Virus record (IMG/VR): IMGVR_UViG_3300025617_000013
Location: 23,664-87,663 of that record
From: a virus
Reading direction: 5' to 3' (one strand)
Length of the DNA: 64,000 nt
Shown: positions 10,209-17,789 of the stretch, piece after piece
How positions within the stretch are numbered: position 1 is the stretch's first letter
Layout: the number at the start of each line of letters is the position of its first letter
Program-made: the position numbers and the translations under genes
The notes under the pieces: generated by a model
Seen by the model: only the letters and a program-made list of their open reading frames with translations
Databases searched by the model: none
Told to the model about the DNA's origin: nothing

Positions 10209-10993
10209 TACAAATAAAAGAAATTATCGGATATCCGTCATTAGAATACCATTTAGATAATAATCTAACCTTATCTGAACATGTCTATCGTTATAGCTCG
10301 AAAGCGTTTATACAACTATTTAAAGAAGCAAGAGAGGCTTGGAGAGACGGTAAAATCGAATTGAATGAACAAGATACTCTTTTACTAGAGACTACCGATA
10401 TAGGAGAATACGCAGAGTATAATGGAATGAGAGTTCCTTTAGACTTACCAATGGTATCTCCAAACTACAATCCAATGTTTGAAATTGGTAACTTAATCGA
10501 TGAAATGATCGAAAATGAAGATACTATCGACGAAGCTACTACAATAGAGGAGATGATTGATTTTGATATGATTAAAGAACTAGTAGAATCTATCGGCGGT
10601 CAAATTGATATGGATAAGTTTAGAAAAGCAGTATCACTACAAAACGAAACTTTTGATTACAACGGCTTTGAAATGCTTAAAGCAGCTGTTAATTACATAC
10701 CTGAAGCAGAGTATAAAGGTAAAAAAGTGCAACTTAATAAACCAAAACGTGGTGGTTCTAAAAAATTCTACGTTTATGTTAAGAATCCAAAAACAGGGAA
10801 CGTAAAGAAAGTATCTTTCGGTGATACCGGACTTTCAGTTAAATTTAAACAAAAAGGAGCTAGAGCCTCATTTGCTGCACGTCACAAATGTGCACAGAAA
10901 AAAGATAAGACTAAAGCAGGATACTGGTCATGTAACATTGGACGTTATTGGAAGAGTCTTGGCGGTAGTTCTAACTTCTCTGGATACTGGTAG
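10205..10993 (+). CDS. Phage protein with basic Cys-containing C-terminal domain, function unknown
   Basis: 262 residues in two parts. The N-terminal about 150 residues are acidic and helical (NLIDEMIENEDTIDE). The C-terminal about 90 residues are strongly basic, with KKFYVYVKNPKTGNVKKVSF, RASFAARHKC and YWSCNIGRYW. This C-terminal pattern (YVKNP...G..KKVSFGD...R.SF.ARH.C...YWSC..W) recurs in many proteins of T4-like marine phages. The invariant Cys and His suggest a small metal-binding or nucleic-acid-binding fold, but its role is not known to me. It overlaps the preceding gene by 4 nt. A +1-frame stretch inside the 3' half is open but is a shadow. Confidence 0.6.
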   Translation: MIQIKEIIGYPSLEYHLDNNLTLSEHVYRYSSKAFIQLFKEAREAWRDGKIELNEQDTLLLETTDIGEYAEYNGMRVPLDLPMVSPNYNPMFEIGNLIDEMIENEDTIDEATTIEEMIDFDMIKELVESIGGQIDMDKFRKAVSLQNETFDYNGFEMLKAAVNYIPEAEYKGKKVQLNKPKRGGSKKFYVYVKNPKTGNVKKVSFGDTGLSVKFKQKGARASFAARHKCAQKKDKTKAGYWSCNIGRYWKSLGGSSNFSGYW

Positions 10994-10996
10994 AAA

Positions 10997-11134
10997 ATGG
11001 AATTAACTTGGCTACAGTTTAAAAATAAAGATAATATTCGTATCTTAACAGAAAGTGAGCAGATGCGTCAATATAGATTTTATCTTGAAGCTCTGTCAAA
11101 TGAACTAAGAAGACAAAACATTAAAATAGGTTAA
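10997..11134 (+). CDS. Small MELTW-family protein (45 aa)
   Basis: A 45-codon gene beginning MELTWLQFKNKDNIRIL and continuing EQMRQYRFYLEALSN. It is a clear paralogue of the 75-residue protein encoded just after the capsid-gene terminator at 38374; both share MELTW.QF.N...IRIL.E.EQ.RQYRFYL...SN. Conservation between two distant loci in the same genome supports real translation despite the size. The ATG is 3 nt after the preceding stop. The function is unknown, and the short amphipathic sequence gives no membrane or catalytic signature. Confidence 0.65.
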   Translation: MELTWLQFKNKDNIRILTESEQMRQYRFYLEALSNELRRQNIKIG

Positions 11135-11135
11135 T

Positions 11136-11720
11136 ATGGGAGTATTATATTTTAATACAGCAGGGAGACCTCATAGCCTCAGTACACTAAAAACTTTTTC
11201 CGCTGCCGCATCTGCTTATTTCTTAGGCAATGGAACTGGGGAAGCAAACATCAGCTTGAGAGACATATCAATCCAAGGGTTCATGCCCAGCGTCACTACA
11301 AATGTAGGCATGGAGAGTACCTTTGCTAGAGGCACCACAACCGTACCAGGTGCCGGTTATAGGCACTTATTAGTAGATGCATCCAATTGTCAAGTAAATA
11401 TAGCTTACCCAAGCAATATGTATAGCACTCTATATAATAGTTCTACCGATACCGCCTTATCATATTCTAGAACTTATATAACTACCTCTGAGACAACCAA
11501 CGGATACGCACTTTACTGTAGAGCTGTAAGTTATACCGACTACCAATATATTCAAATTTCAGCTAATAATTTTAATTATGGATACTCTACAGGTACTTGG
11601 GTATGGTATAATTCCTCAGGTAACTTTGTTACTACAGCAGGTTTCGGATCAACCTTAACTCTATATGTTAATTCATACACAGGCACTGAGTACTACAGAC
11701 TAAGACATGTAGCATCTTAA
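11136..11720 (+). CDS. Beta-rich protein of unknown function, possibly structural
   Basis: 194 residues, rich in Tyr, Ser, Thr, Asn and Gly, with almost no Lys or long helices, so it looks like an extracellular or virion beta-sandwich protein. The N-terminus MGVLYFNTAGRP has no signal peptide. The second half has aromatic, low-charge strands (YCRAVSYTDYQYIQIS, TGTWVWYNSSGN, GTEYYRLRHV), resembling a fibre-tip or decoration domain. I do not recognise the family. It starts 1 nt after the upstream stop and ends 3 nt before the next start, so it is read as part of the same run of genes. Confidence 0.6.
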   Translation: MGVLYFNTAGRPHSLSTLKTFSAAASAYFLGNGTGEANISLRDISIQGFMPSVTTNVGMESTFARGTTTVPGAGYRHLLVDASNCQVNIAYPSNMYSTLYNSSTDTALSYSRTYITTSETTNGYALYCRAVSYTDYQYIQISANNFNYGYSTGTWVWYNSSGNFVTTAGFGSTLTLYVNSYTGTEYYRLRHVAS

Positions 11721-11723
11721 AAT

Positions 11724-11987
11724 ATGAACAAACCATATACAGAATTCACATTACAAGATTATGTTATTAGAGAATTTTCCTCTAATACAACCGCTTTTGA
11801 GTTTGTTTGGCATAGAGATAAAGAAGATAGAATCGTACAAGCAATGCATAACACAGATTGGAAGTTTCAATTAGACAATAAAACACCAAAGGTATTATCA
11901 GAAAACAAACTATTTATACCAAAGGAAACCTATCACCGTTTAATTAAAGGTACAGGTAATCTAAAAGTTAAAATATACAAATTATGA
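11724..11987 (+). CDS. Hypothetical phage protein (87 aa)
   Basis: 87 residues of mixed charge beginning MNKPYTEFTLQDYVIREF, with strand-like segments (AFEFVWHRDKEDRIVQAM, WKFQLDN, LKVKIYKL). No motif is recognised. It overlaps the next gene by 4 nt (ATGA), which supports both starts. It lies between the beta-rich protein and the first of the proteins with a capsid-targeting-like N-terminus. Confidence 0.55.
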   Translation: MNKPYTEFTLQDYVIREFSSNTTAFEFVWHRDKEDRIVQAMHNTDWKFQLDNKTPKVLSENKLFIPKETYHRLIKGTGNLKVKIYKL

Positions 11988-12289
11988 AGTTAAGTCAAAT
12001 CATATTAGAATCTAAACCTGATTTTAAAGTTAAAGGTATTAACCTTGGGTATACCGACCGTGGTCGTTTCTATAGTGCTAAACTTTACCCTATAGCACAA
12101 ACTGTTAACTTACCTTTAGGAACAAGAAGACATAAACTTCCTTATCAAGAAGCTGAAAAATATATCAAGGATTTAACAGGAATGGATCTACCAGATAGAT
12201 ACTTACCTGATGTATTAGACGGTATTGTGTCTGCATTAAAGAAGAAAGGTATTTATGCTGATCATGATGATGCAATGGATGTAAGTTAA
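11984..12289 (+). CDS. Small protein with capsid-targeting-like N-terminus (101 aa)
   Basis: 101 residues. The N-terminus MKLSQIILESK is one of the clearest members of the recurrent (K/R)LSxIILE peptide family in this window. It resembles the T4 internal-protein targeting peptide cut by the prohead protease after (I/L)xE, here predicted after Glu9. The rest is basic then acidic (GYTDRGRFYSAKLYP... LPDRYLPDVLDGIVSALKKK) and matches no family I know. If processed, the mature product would be about 92 residues inside the head. Confidence 0.6.
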   Translation: MKLSQIILESKPDFKVKGINLGYTDRGRFYSAKLYPIAQTVNLPLGTRRHKLPYQEAEKYIKDLTGMDLPDRYLPDVLDGIVSALKKKGIYADHDDAMDVS

Positions 12290-12294
12290 AATGT

Positions 12295-12723
12295 ATGAGA
12301 CTGTCACATGTCATATTAGGAGAGATACTTTACTACGATCCTGGTTTTGAAAGGGAAGTAGATAAAATAAAAGACCAAGGAGGTAAATACTTAGGCTCTG
12401 GAGACTATGGATCAGCCTACCTACTCAATGGTAGAGTCTATAAAGTTACTACAGACGAAATCGAATTAGAACACGCACAAATTCTTAAAGGTAAAAAGAC
12501 AAATAACTTTGCTGCAATATATGATGTAGAGGTTATTAATCCTAAATTAGGAATTATACAAATGGAGGTTTTAGGAGAATACAAAGGAGAAATACCAGAA
12601 GAATGGGTTGAAGCTGTTAATAGAGAAGCAGAACAACACGGTATAGATCCTGACGAACTAGACATTAGACCTTCTAACATTATGGTGAATCAAAAAAATC
12701 ACCTTAAATTAGTTGACATTTAG
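12295..12723 (+). CDS. Minimal protein-kinase-fold protein with capsid-targeting-like N-terminus
   Basis: 142 residues. After the peptide MRLSHVILGE comes a glycine-loop-like LGSGDYGSAYLL (residues 33-44). A VYK lysine at residue 50 and a nearby Glu-rich helix stand in for the ATP-binding Lys and helix C. Near the C-terminus, DIRPSNIMVN (123-132) mimics the HxDxxxxN catalytic loop and LKLVDI ends the protein at the DFG-like Asp141. The fold therefore appears cut to the ATP-binding core with no substrate lobe. It could be an active small-molecule or protein kinase, or a nucleotide-binding pseudokinase. Its start, close to other CTS-like genes, suggests virion packaging (inference). Confidence 0.6.
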   Translation: MRLSHVILGEILYYDPGFEREVDKIKDQGGKYLGSGDYGSAYLLNGRVYKVTTDEIELEHAQILKGKKTNNFAAIYDVEVINPKLGIIQMEVLGEYKGEIPEEWVEAVNREAEQHGIDPDELDIRPSNIMVNQKNHLKLVDI

Positions 12724-12741
12724 GAATATTTTTCTTATATT
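12713..12741 (+). promoter_or_regulatory. Sigma70-like promoter before primase gene
   Basis: A perfect TTGACA (12713-12718) and a TATATT (12736-12741) are separated by exactly 17 nt. Transcription should begin about 12748, giving a leader of about 20 nt before the primase ATG. The -35 lies inside the end of the kinase-like gene. It is the best sigma70 consensus match in the window and lacks the TATTTATA late motif, which fits early or middle expression of a replication gene. Confidence 0.65.
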
Positions 12742-12769
12742 AAACTAATAACTAGTTACAGAACATAGT

Positions 12770-13693
12770 ATGGATTATACATTCCTACTCGGCTCTATTG
12801 AGAATATATTAGGGAAGTCTCATAAAAGAGCTAGAGCAAACCACGCCTTTCATTGCCCTTTCTGCAATCACAGAAAGCCAAAGTTAGAGATCAACATGGA
12901 GACTAATGAAAAAGGTCATAATCCATGGGAATGCTGGGTTTGCCAGACTAGAGGACGAACAATCAGATCTTTACTAAAGCAGTTAAAAACTCCTAGAGAA
13001 CAAGCAGCCGAAGTCCTCAAATACCTTCCTAAAGGTTCGCAAATAGAGTATAAACAGCTATCTATAGTAGAACTACCAAAGGAATACCAAGAATTATATT
13101 CTGCTTCACCAACATCAGTTATAGCTAATATAGTAAAACAATACCTATATGAACGAGGACTTACCGACAATGATTTTATTAAATACAGTGTTGGATACTG
13201 CACAACTGGAGAATATGGAGGAAGAGTCATTATCCCAAGTTATACTTCATCCGGTACGCTCAACTTTTTTATTGCAAGAACTTTTGACGGAAGCTATTAT
13301 AAGTACAAGAATCCAGAAGCTTCCAAAGACATAATATTTTTTGAGAATCTAATTAACTGGAATGCACCTATTATACTATGTGAAGGAGTATTTGACGCTA
13401 TAGCAATACGTCGAAATGCTATACCGATTTTAGGTAAAAGCATATCTAACGAACTTTATAAAAAGATTATAACAAGCAAAGTAAGAGATATCTACATTGC
13501 TTTAGATAATGATGCTAAAGATAGAGCATTACAAATAGCAGAACAATTTTTAAATAACGGTAAAAGAGTTTTTATAGTTGAGATGGAGGATAAAGATCCT
13601 TCCGAAATGGGTTTTCGAACTTTTACCAAATATATACAATCAGCAGAAGAATTAGATTTATCTCGTCTAATGATGCATAAACTAGATCTATGA
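12770..13693 (+). CDS. DNA primase (zinc finger plus TOPRIM, DnaG/gp61-like)
   Basis: 307 residues. The N-terminal zinc-binding segment has Cys29-x2-Cys32 (HCPFCNH) and Cys55-x2-Cys58 (ECWVCQTRG). The TOPRIM core follows, with ILCEGVFDAIAI near residues 202-213 (the catalytic Glu motif) and ALDNDAKD near 243-250 (the DxD motif), then a C-terminal KDPSEMG, the typical DPxD/E-like end of the domain. It should make RNA primers for lagging-strand synthesis together with the phage helicase. It is about the size of T4 gp61 (342 aa). It overlaps the next nuclease gene by 4 nt, so the two are probably translationally coupled. Confidence 0.85.
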   Translation: MDYTFLLGSIENILGKSHKRARANHAFHCPFCNHRKPKLEINMETNEKGHNPWECWVCQTRGRTIRSLLKQLKTPREQAAEVLKYLPKGSQIEYKQLSIVELPKEYQELYSASPTSVIANIVKQYLYERGLTDNDFIKYSVGYCTTGEYGGRVIIPSYTSSGTLNFFIARTFDGSYYKYKNPEASKDIIFFENLINWNAPIILCEGVFDAIAIRRNAIPILGKSISNELYKKIITSKVRDIYIALDNDAKDRALQIAEQFLNNGKRVFIVEMEDKDPSEMGFRTFTKYIQSAEELDLSRLMMHKLDL

Positions 13694-14472
13694 TCAAACA
13701 AGGAATGAATATTCTCGAACAAAACGAGAAGAAAAGATTAGACTTTCAACCACAGTTGAAACAAATTAATTTTTTAGACAGAAGAGTTTACAAAAGATCG
13801 GAAGGAGTATACTATCCCTCTGTAACTACCATACTCCAATATATGCCCAAGAATAAGTTTTTTGAGTCTTGGCTCAAAGACGTTGGGCATAATGCCGATC
13901 TTATTATGAGAAGAGCAGGTAAACAAGGTACTCAAGTACATGAAGCTTGTGAAAAACTAATCTTAGGAGAAGAGGTTTCTTGGATGGACGATTATGGTAA
14001 TGCTAAATATTCCCAAATAGTATGGGAAATGATTTTAAAGTTCCATGATTTCTGGACCACACATAAACCAGAACTTATTTCTGCCGAAGAATTTGTATGG
14101 TCAGATGAACATAAGTATGCAGGTACAGCTGATATTGTATGTAAAATGAACGGTGAGATTTGGTTATTAGATATTAAGACCTCCAACTCTATCCATAAAT
14201 CTTATGATTTACAGTTAGCTTCTTATGCTAAGGCATTAGGAGAATCTAAAGGAGTTAATATTGAAAGAACTGGTATTATCTGGTTGAAAGCTCAATCTAG
14301 AGGTCCATCTAAACAGAAGAACGTTATTCAAGGTAAAGGATGGAAACTATTACAGATAGATGAAATCGATAAAAACTTTGAACTGTTTCAAATGATTTAT
14401 AAGCTATACAGTTTAGAGAACCCTAATACAGAACCTATTTATAATAGTTATCCAACTACTCTAAAACTATAA
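13690..14472 (+). CDS. PD-(D/E)XK nuclease, RecB/Cas4-like
   Basis: 260 residues. The nuclease core reads EEFVWSDEHKYAGTADIV (near 132-149, catalytic Asp), WLLDIKTSN (near 156-164, the DxK dyad) and DLQLASYAKAL (near 171-181, the QxxxY motif of RecB-type exonucleases). YPSVTTILQYMP near residue 40 and the QGTQVHEACEKL helix (about 80-90, conserved His) are also typical. It probably acts as a single-strand exonuclease in recombination or replication, coupled to the primase by a 4-nt overlap. The N-terminus MIKQGMNILEQNE contains an ILE site and may weakly resemble the capsid-targeting peptides. No late motif lies upstream. Confidence 0.8.
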   Translation: MIKQGMNILEQNEKKRLDFQPQLKQINFLDRRVYKRSEGVYYPSVTTILQYMPKNKFFESWLKDVGHNADLIMRRAGKQGTQVHEACEKLILGEEVSWMDDYGNAKYSQIVWEMILKFHDFWTTHKPELISAEEFVWSDEHKYAGTADIVCKMNGEIWLLDIKTSNSIHKSYDLQLASYAKALGESKGVNIERTGIIWLKAQSRGPSKQKNVIQGKGWKLLQIDEIDKNFELFQMIYKLYSLENPNTEPIYNSYPTTLKL

Positions 14473-14524
14473 GAGCAAAGGTTAAGATTATAGAGTATAG
14501 GGAAAATTAAAATTATAAACAGAT

Positions 14525-15466
14525 ATGATAAAACTATCAGACATAATCTTAGAACAAAACAGTAGGCCAAAAGCTGTAATTATGGCAGGAGGAGCAGGTT
14601 CAGGTAAGACCTACCTACTCAACCAGTTAGGACTAGACAGTCTACTCAATCTCAACCCAGACAAGTACATAGAGGATCCCAACCATCCTTACTATAATAA
14701 ACTAGGTCCAGCAGCCAGCCAAGTAGCCAAAGACGCAGCAGCAGCAGCAGAAGAAGGTACTAGCTTTGTATGGGATACCACTGCATCTGGTGCTAGATTT
14801 GAAAAGCAGCTAGATGACCTGCTTGCAAAAGGATACGATGTATATATGGTAATGGTGTATGCACACCCAATGATATCTTATGTTTCTAATTTTATGGCTA
14901 GAGACAGAAATATACCTGCAGATGCTGTATTCTCTACTTGGAGAAATATCTACCAGAAAATAGAAGATTATAATAGAAAACTTAAAGGTAACTTATCTAT
15001 TTTTGTTTCTGATAGAGGAGGTAAATATAAGAAAGAAATAGAAGGATTCGATACTGCAGCCAAAAGTGGTTTAAGTGGAGTAAAAGACTACTTAGAAAAA
15101 TTTAACGAAAAAAACAGTATTGGAGGTTCGTCTTTCTTTAAACCAGTAGAAATGTCTACTGAAGAAGAAGAGGAGTTTAAAAAAGAAGTAGGAAGTATAG
15201 ACTGGAATAAAGATAATAGATCTGAAGATAAAGCTATAAAAACAGCATTCTTAAAAGCTTACCGAAAAAATGGTGTAGGACCTGGTCAAGATAAACTTAG
15301 AGATGCAGTTAAAAAGTATAGAGTAAGTAGTGAAAAAAGAAAGCAATCTGCTGATGAAGTATTAGATAATATTATCGATATGATATATAATCCTACTTTT
15401 CAAGAAAAACTTAAACACTCTACCCCTAAGGAAATAGATCAAAAAGTACAAACATTCTTAGCATGA
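14525..15466 (+). CDS. P-loop kinase, zeta-toxin/polynucleotide-kinase-like, with capsid-targeting-like N-terminus
   Basis: 313 residues. The first twelve residues, MIKLSDIILEQN, match the recurrent capsid-targeting-like peptide. KAVIMAGGAGSGKTYLL follows, with a Walker A at about 22-29. NPDKYIED, VWDTTASG (near 80-87, a Walker-B-like Asp) and YDVYMVMVYAHP with downstream Arg residues (ARDRNIP) give the layout of the zeta-toxin and polynucleotide-kinase P-loop group, which phosphorylates small molecules, nucleotides or nucleic acid ends. The C-terminal 130 residues are charged and helical. It overlaps the nucleotidyltransferase-zincin gene by 4 nt. The substrate cannot be read from sequence; delivery with the virion is an inference from the N-terminus. 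Confidence 0.7.
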   Translation: MIKLSDIILEQNSRPKAVIMAGGAGSGKTYLLNQLGLDSLLNLNPDKYIEDPNHPYYNKLGPAASQVAKDAAAAAEEGTSFVWDTTASGARFEKQLDDLLAKGYDVYMVMVYAHPMISYVSNFMARDRNIPADAVFSTWRNIYQKIEDYNRKLKGNLSIFVSDRGGKYKKEIEGFDTAAKSGLSGVKDYLEKFNEKNSIGGSSFFKPVEMSTEEEEEFKKEVGSIDWNKDNRSEDKAIKTAFLKAYRKNGVGPGQDKLRDAVKKYRVSSEKRKQSADEVLDNIIDMIYNPTFQEKLKHSTPKEIDQKVQTFLA

Positions 15467-16518
15467 TAGCATTATACCCAGGAGCTTACAAACCACCTCA
15501 TAGAGGACATTTCAACGTAGTAAAATCTTTACTTGACGGTTCATATAATGGTGCTGTATATAATAAAGATAATTATAAAGAAACCGGAGCTGAACTTCTT
15601 AAAGGTAAAAGAGAGAATAAACCTAAGATAAATAAAGTTATTATATTTGTAGGAGGCGGTGAGAGAAACGGTATAACTAAGGAAGAGTCGATGTCTATAT
15701 GGAACATTTACGCTAAGTATTTAGGTAATGTTGAAATTGTAGATGGACAGAAAAATCCAATGTTTGCTGCTAAGGATCACGCACAAGCAAATCCGAAAGA
15801 AGAATTTGTAGCGGTAACAGGGATTAGAGGTGAAAAAGATTTTGTAGATTTAAAAAGAGTTACCACTTTTAAGAATGCACCTAACGTTCAAGGATTAGCT
15901 TTAACAGCAGCACCGGGATCCGGAGTAAGAGCAACAGATTTTAGGAATAATATACTCTCAGGTAATTTAGATAAAATTACCGACTTCTTTCCTGAAGAAT
16001 TATCTAGAGAAGAAATACTTAATATATTAACAGATTTGAAAGACAAGATAGTAGCTGAAATTTTAGCTTCTAATATTGAAGGATTTGTAGAAGGTTATTT
16101 TAAAGAAACTGAAAGTATTGAAGAAGTTATACAAGAACAACAGTCCGGCCCTCAATTAAAAGACTATATTACTTCTTTAACAGAGTATATGTTAGAATTA
16201 GGGATGAATATTACTCCACTACCGGAAGTTAAATTAAGAAGAGATGAAGCCAATGCTGCTAACTTTTTCGGTAGAACAGCATACTATGACCCTAATGCAA
16301 GAGAAGTAGTACTTTATATAACAGGTAGACACGATAAGGATATAGTAAGATCATATGCTCATGAAATGATTCATCATATGCAAAACCTTCAAGGTACCTT
16401 ACACAATATACAAACTCAGGATACTAACGAAGATGATAAGCTTTTAGAATTAGAAAAAGAAGCATATACGTTAGGTAATATTACTTTCCGTAACTGGGAA
16501 GATGGTTTAAAAAACTGA
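15463..16518 (+). CDS. Nucleotidyltransferase fused to zincin-like HExxH domain
   Basis: 351 residues in two domains. Residues 1-190 are cytidylyltransferase/NMN-adenylyltransferase-like. They have PGAYKPPHRGHFNVV with the HxGH motif at 13-16, a KVIIFVGG strand, and SGVRATDFRNN (about 152-162), equivalent to the ISSTxxR motif that binds the nucleotide phosphates. A linker with IEEVIQEQQS (about 220-230) precedes a second domain with SYAHEMIHHMQN, an HExxH zinc-protease motif at 300-304. A Glu-rich LLELEKEAYTLGN follows at about 325-340 and could supply the third ligand. The linker contains a plausible prohead-protease site, so the domains might be separated in the virion. The reaction is unknown; NAD-related or sugar-nucleotide chemistry is possible. 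Confidence 0.7.
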   Translation: MIALYPGAYKPPHRGHFNVVKSLLDGSYNGAVYNKDNYKETGAELLKGKRENKPKINKVIIFVGGGERNGITKEESMSIWNIYAKYLGNVEIVDGQKNPMFAAKDHAQANPKEEFVAVTGIRGEKDFVDLKRVTTFKNAPNVQGLALTAAPGSGVRATDFRNNILSGNLDKITDFFPEELSREEILNILTDLKDKIVAEILASNIEGFVEGYFKETESIEEVIQEQQSGPQLKDYITSLTEYMLELGMNITPLPEVKLRRDEANAANFFGRTAYYDPNAREVVLYITGRHDKDIVRSYAHEMIHHMQNLQGTLHNIQTQDTNEDDKLLELEKEAYTLGNITFRNWEDGLKN

Positions 16519-16526
16519 TAAAAAAG

Positions 16527-16555
16527 TTGGAAAATTGCATAAAAGTTCGTATATT
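16527..16555 (+). promoter_or_regulatory. Sigma70-like promoter before HAD phosphatase gene
   Basis: TTGGAA (16527-16532) and TATATT (16550-16555) lie 17 nt apart in the 69-nt gap. Transcription would begin about 16562, leaving about 26 nt of leader. The layout is the same as upstream of the primase gene. Confidence 0.5.
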
Positions 16556-16587
16556 AAGTATGTTAATTAACGCTAAATAAAGGTTTT

Positions 16588-17178
16588 ATGAATACAAGTA
16601 TTGTAGATTTATTAGAAGCTTATCCGCTTCCTGAACAAAAAGAAACTCCTCCATATAAGATTTACTGTGATATGGACGGTGTATTAACTGATTTCGAAAA
16701 AAGATTTCATGAAAAACTTAATGAAGTAGGTCCTGATTATTATCCATTAAAAGATATTAAAAAGGTAGTTAAACCTAAAGACTTTGAAGCTATATTTGGT
16801 ATTGAAGAATTTTGGAACTTTATAGACGGTATAGTAGGAATTGGTTTTTGGGTAGGTATGGATTGGATGCCTCAAGGAAAAGCACTATGGAACTTCATCT
16901 CTCCTTACAAACCAGAACTACTTACTTCTCCTTCAAGAGATAATGCTTCTAGATTAGGTAAAAATTTATGGGCTAAAAACCAACTAAGCCCTAAACCAAG
17001 AGTAATTTTCGCCTACTCTAAAGATAAACAGAGATATGCTAATGCTAATAGTATATTAATAGACGACAAAAAATCAAATATTGAACAGTGGATAGCAAAA
17101 GGAGGAATCGCTTTTAGAGTTAAAGACGGTGACATCGGTCCTGTTATTCAAGGACTAAAAGAACTAGGTTATGAATGA
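16588..17178 (+). CDS. HAD-superfamily phosphatase, 5'(3')-deoxyribonucleotidase-like
   Basis: 196 residues. Motif I is KIYCDMDGVLTDFE, with nucleophile Asp28 and acid/base Asp30. PELLTSPSRDNASRLGKNLW near residues 108-127 supplies the motif II Ser and the region of the motif III Lys, and SILIDDKKSNIEQW near 150-163 gives the motif IV DD that holds Mg2+. The layout suits the small nucleotidase branch (NT5C-like), which removes phosphate from nucleoside monophosphates. The N-terminus MNTSIVDLLEAYPLPEQ carries an LLE site like the capsid-targeting-like peptides. It overlaps the next gene by 8 nt. Either nucleotide salvage in the cell or delivery by the virion is possible. Confidence 0.75.
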   Translation: MNTSIVDLLEAYPLPEQKETPPYKIYCDMDGVLTDFEKRFHEKLNEVGPDYYPLKDIKKVVKPKDFEAIFGIEEFWNFIDGIVGIGFWVGMDWMPQGKALWNFISPYKPELLTSPSRDNASRLGKNLWAKNQLSPKPRVIFAYSKDKQRYANANSILIDDKKSNIEQWIAKGGIAFRVKDGDIGPVIQGLKELGYE

Positions 17179-17746
17179 AAGCGCTCTTAAAAAAGAGTTT
17201 AACAGATCAGATGTAGAGAGGATAAGAAACTTAGTTAATAAGGATTTTACGTCTGGTACTAAATCTCAATCTGGATATAAGAAAACTTCTAAAAGATATA
17301 AAGAAGGTGATGTTTGGGAAGAAGGTGGAAAACAATGGACCATTAAGAACGGCCTTAGACAGAACATTACTAAATTAGATGCAGCTAAAAAAGCAGCACA
17401 AGTACCATTAAAATGCCCTAAATGTAGCGGCTCAATGTCTTACCATCTCAGTAAAAAGATTTATAAGATAAACAAGATGTGTTTTAATTGTTTTATAGAT
17501 TATGAAGCTGAATTAAGAAGAAATGGTCTTTACGAGGATTACTTAATACACGCTAGAAAAGGTAACCTTAAATACTTTATTAAGGAACTAGAAGAAAAGT
17601 TTGCAGAAGCTTTAGAATACGACGATACTTTCGTAACTGAACAAGGTGATATAGAGTCATGGAATACAAATAAAAGTATTAATCGAAATCAGATGACCGA
17701 AAAGTTTAAAGAATATATAAGTTACCTGAGAAGTAAGCTTGATTAG
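17171..17746 (+). CDS. Zinc-ribbon protein, function unknown
   Basis: 191 residues. Two CxxC pairs, CPKCSGS and MCFNCFID (about residues 79-103), look like a zinc ribbon. Before it, RYKEGDVWEEGGKQWTIKNG is a tight beta-hairpin-like segment seen in several phage proteins. The N-terminal KEFNRSDVERIRNLVNKD is helical and charged. The C-terminal third is acidic and helical (IKELEEKFAEALEYDD). A nucleic-acid or protein-binding adaptor is likely, but I do not recognise the family. It overlaps the HAD gene by 8 nt. Confidence 0.6.
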   Translation: MNESALKKEFNRSDVERIRNLVNKDFTSGTKSQSGYKKTSKRYKEGDVWEEGGKQWTIKNGLRQNITKLDAAKKAAQVPLKCPKCSGSMSYHLSKKIYKINKMCFNCFIDYEAELRRNGLYEDYLIHARKGNLKYFIKELEEKFAEALEYDDTFVTEQGDIESWNTNKSINRNQMTEKFKEYISYLRSKLD

Positions 17747-17750
17747 TATA

Positions 17751-17764
17751 TATTTATATTTATA
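17751..17764 (+). promoter_or_regulatory. Late-promoter-like TATTTATA (two overlapping copies)
   Basis: Two overlapping TATTTATA octamers (17751-17758 and 17757-17764) end 25 nt before the ATG of the coiled-coil/membrane protein. The spacing is like most other intergenic copies. Confidence 0.5.
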
Positions 17765-17789
17765 TACTACTTTATATTTTTAAAGCCTT

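Noticed and set aside
13149-13334. Extra + frame inside the primase gene, and similar ones at 10605, 10821 and 63387
   Set aside because: They are out-of-frame shadows within well-supported genes and have no recognisable motif.
14473-14524. Promoter before the P-loop kinase gene
   Set aside because: The 52-nt gap is AT-rich, but no -35/-10 pair with 17-nt spacing or TATTTATA can be shown.
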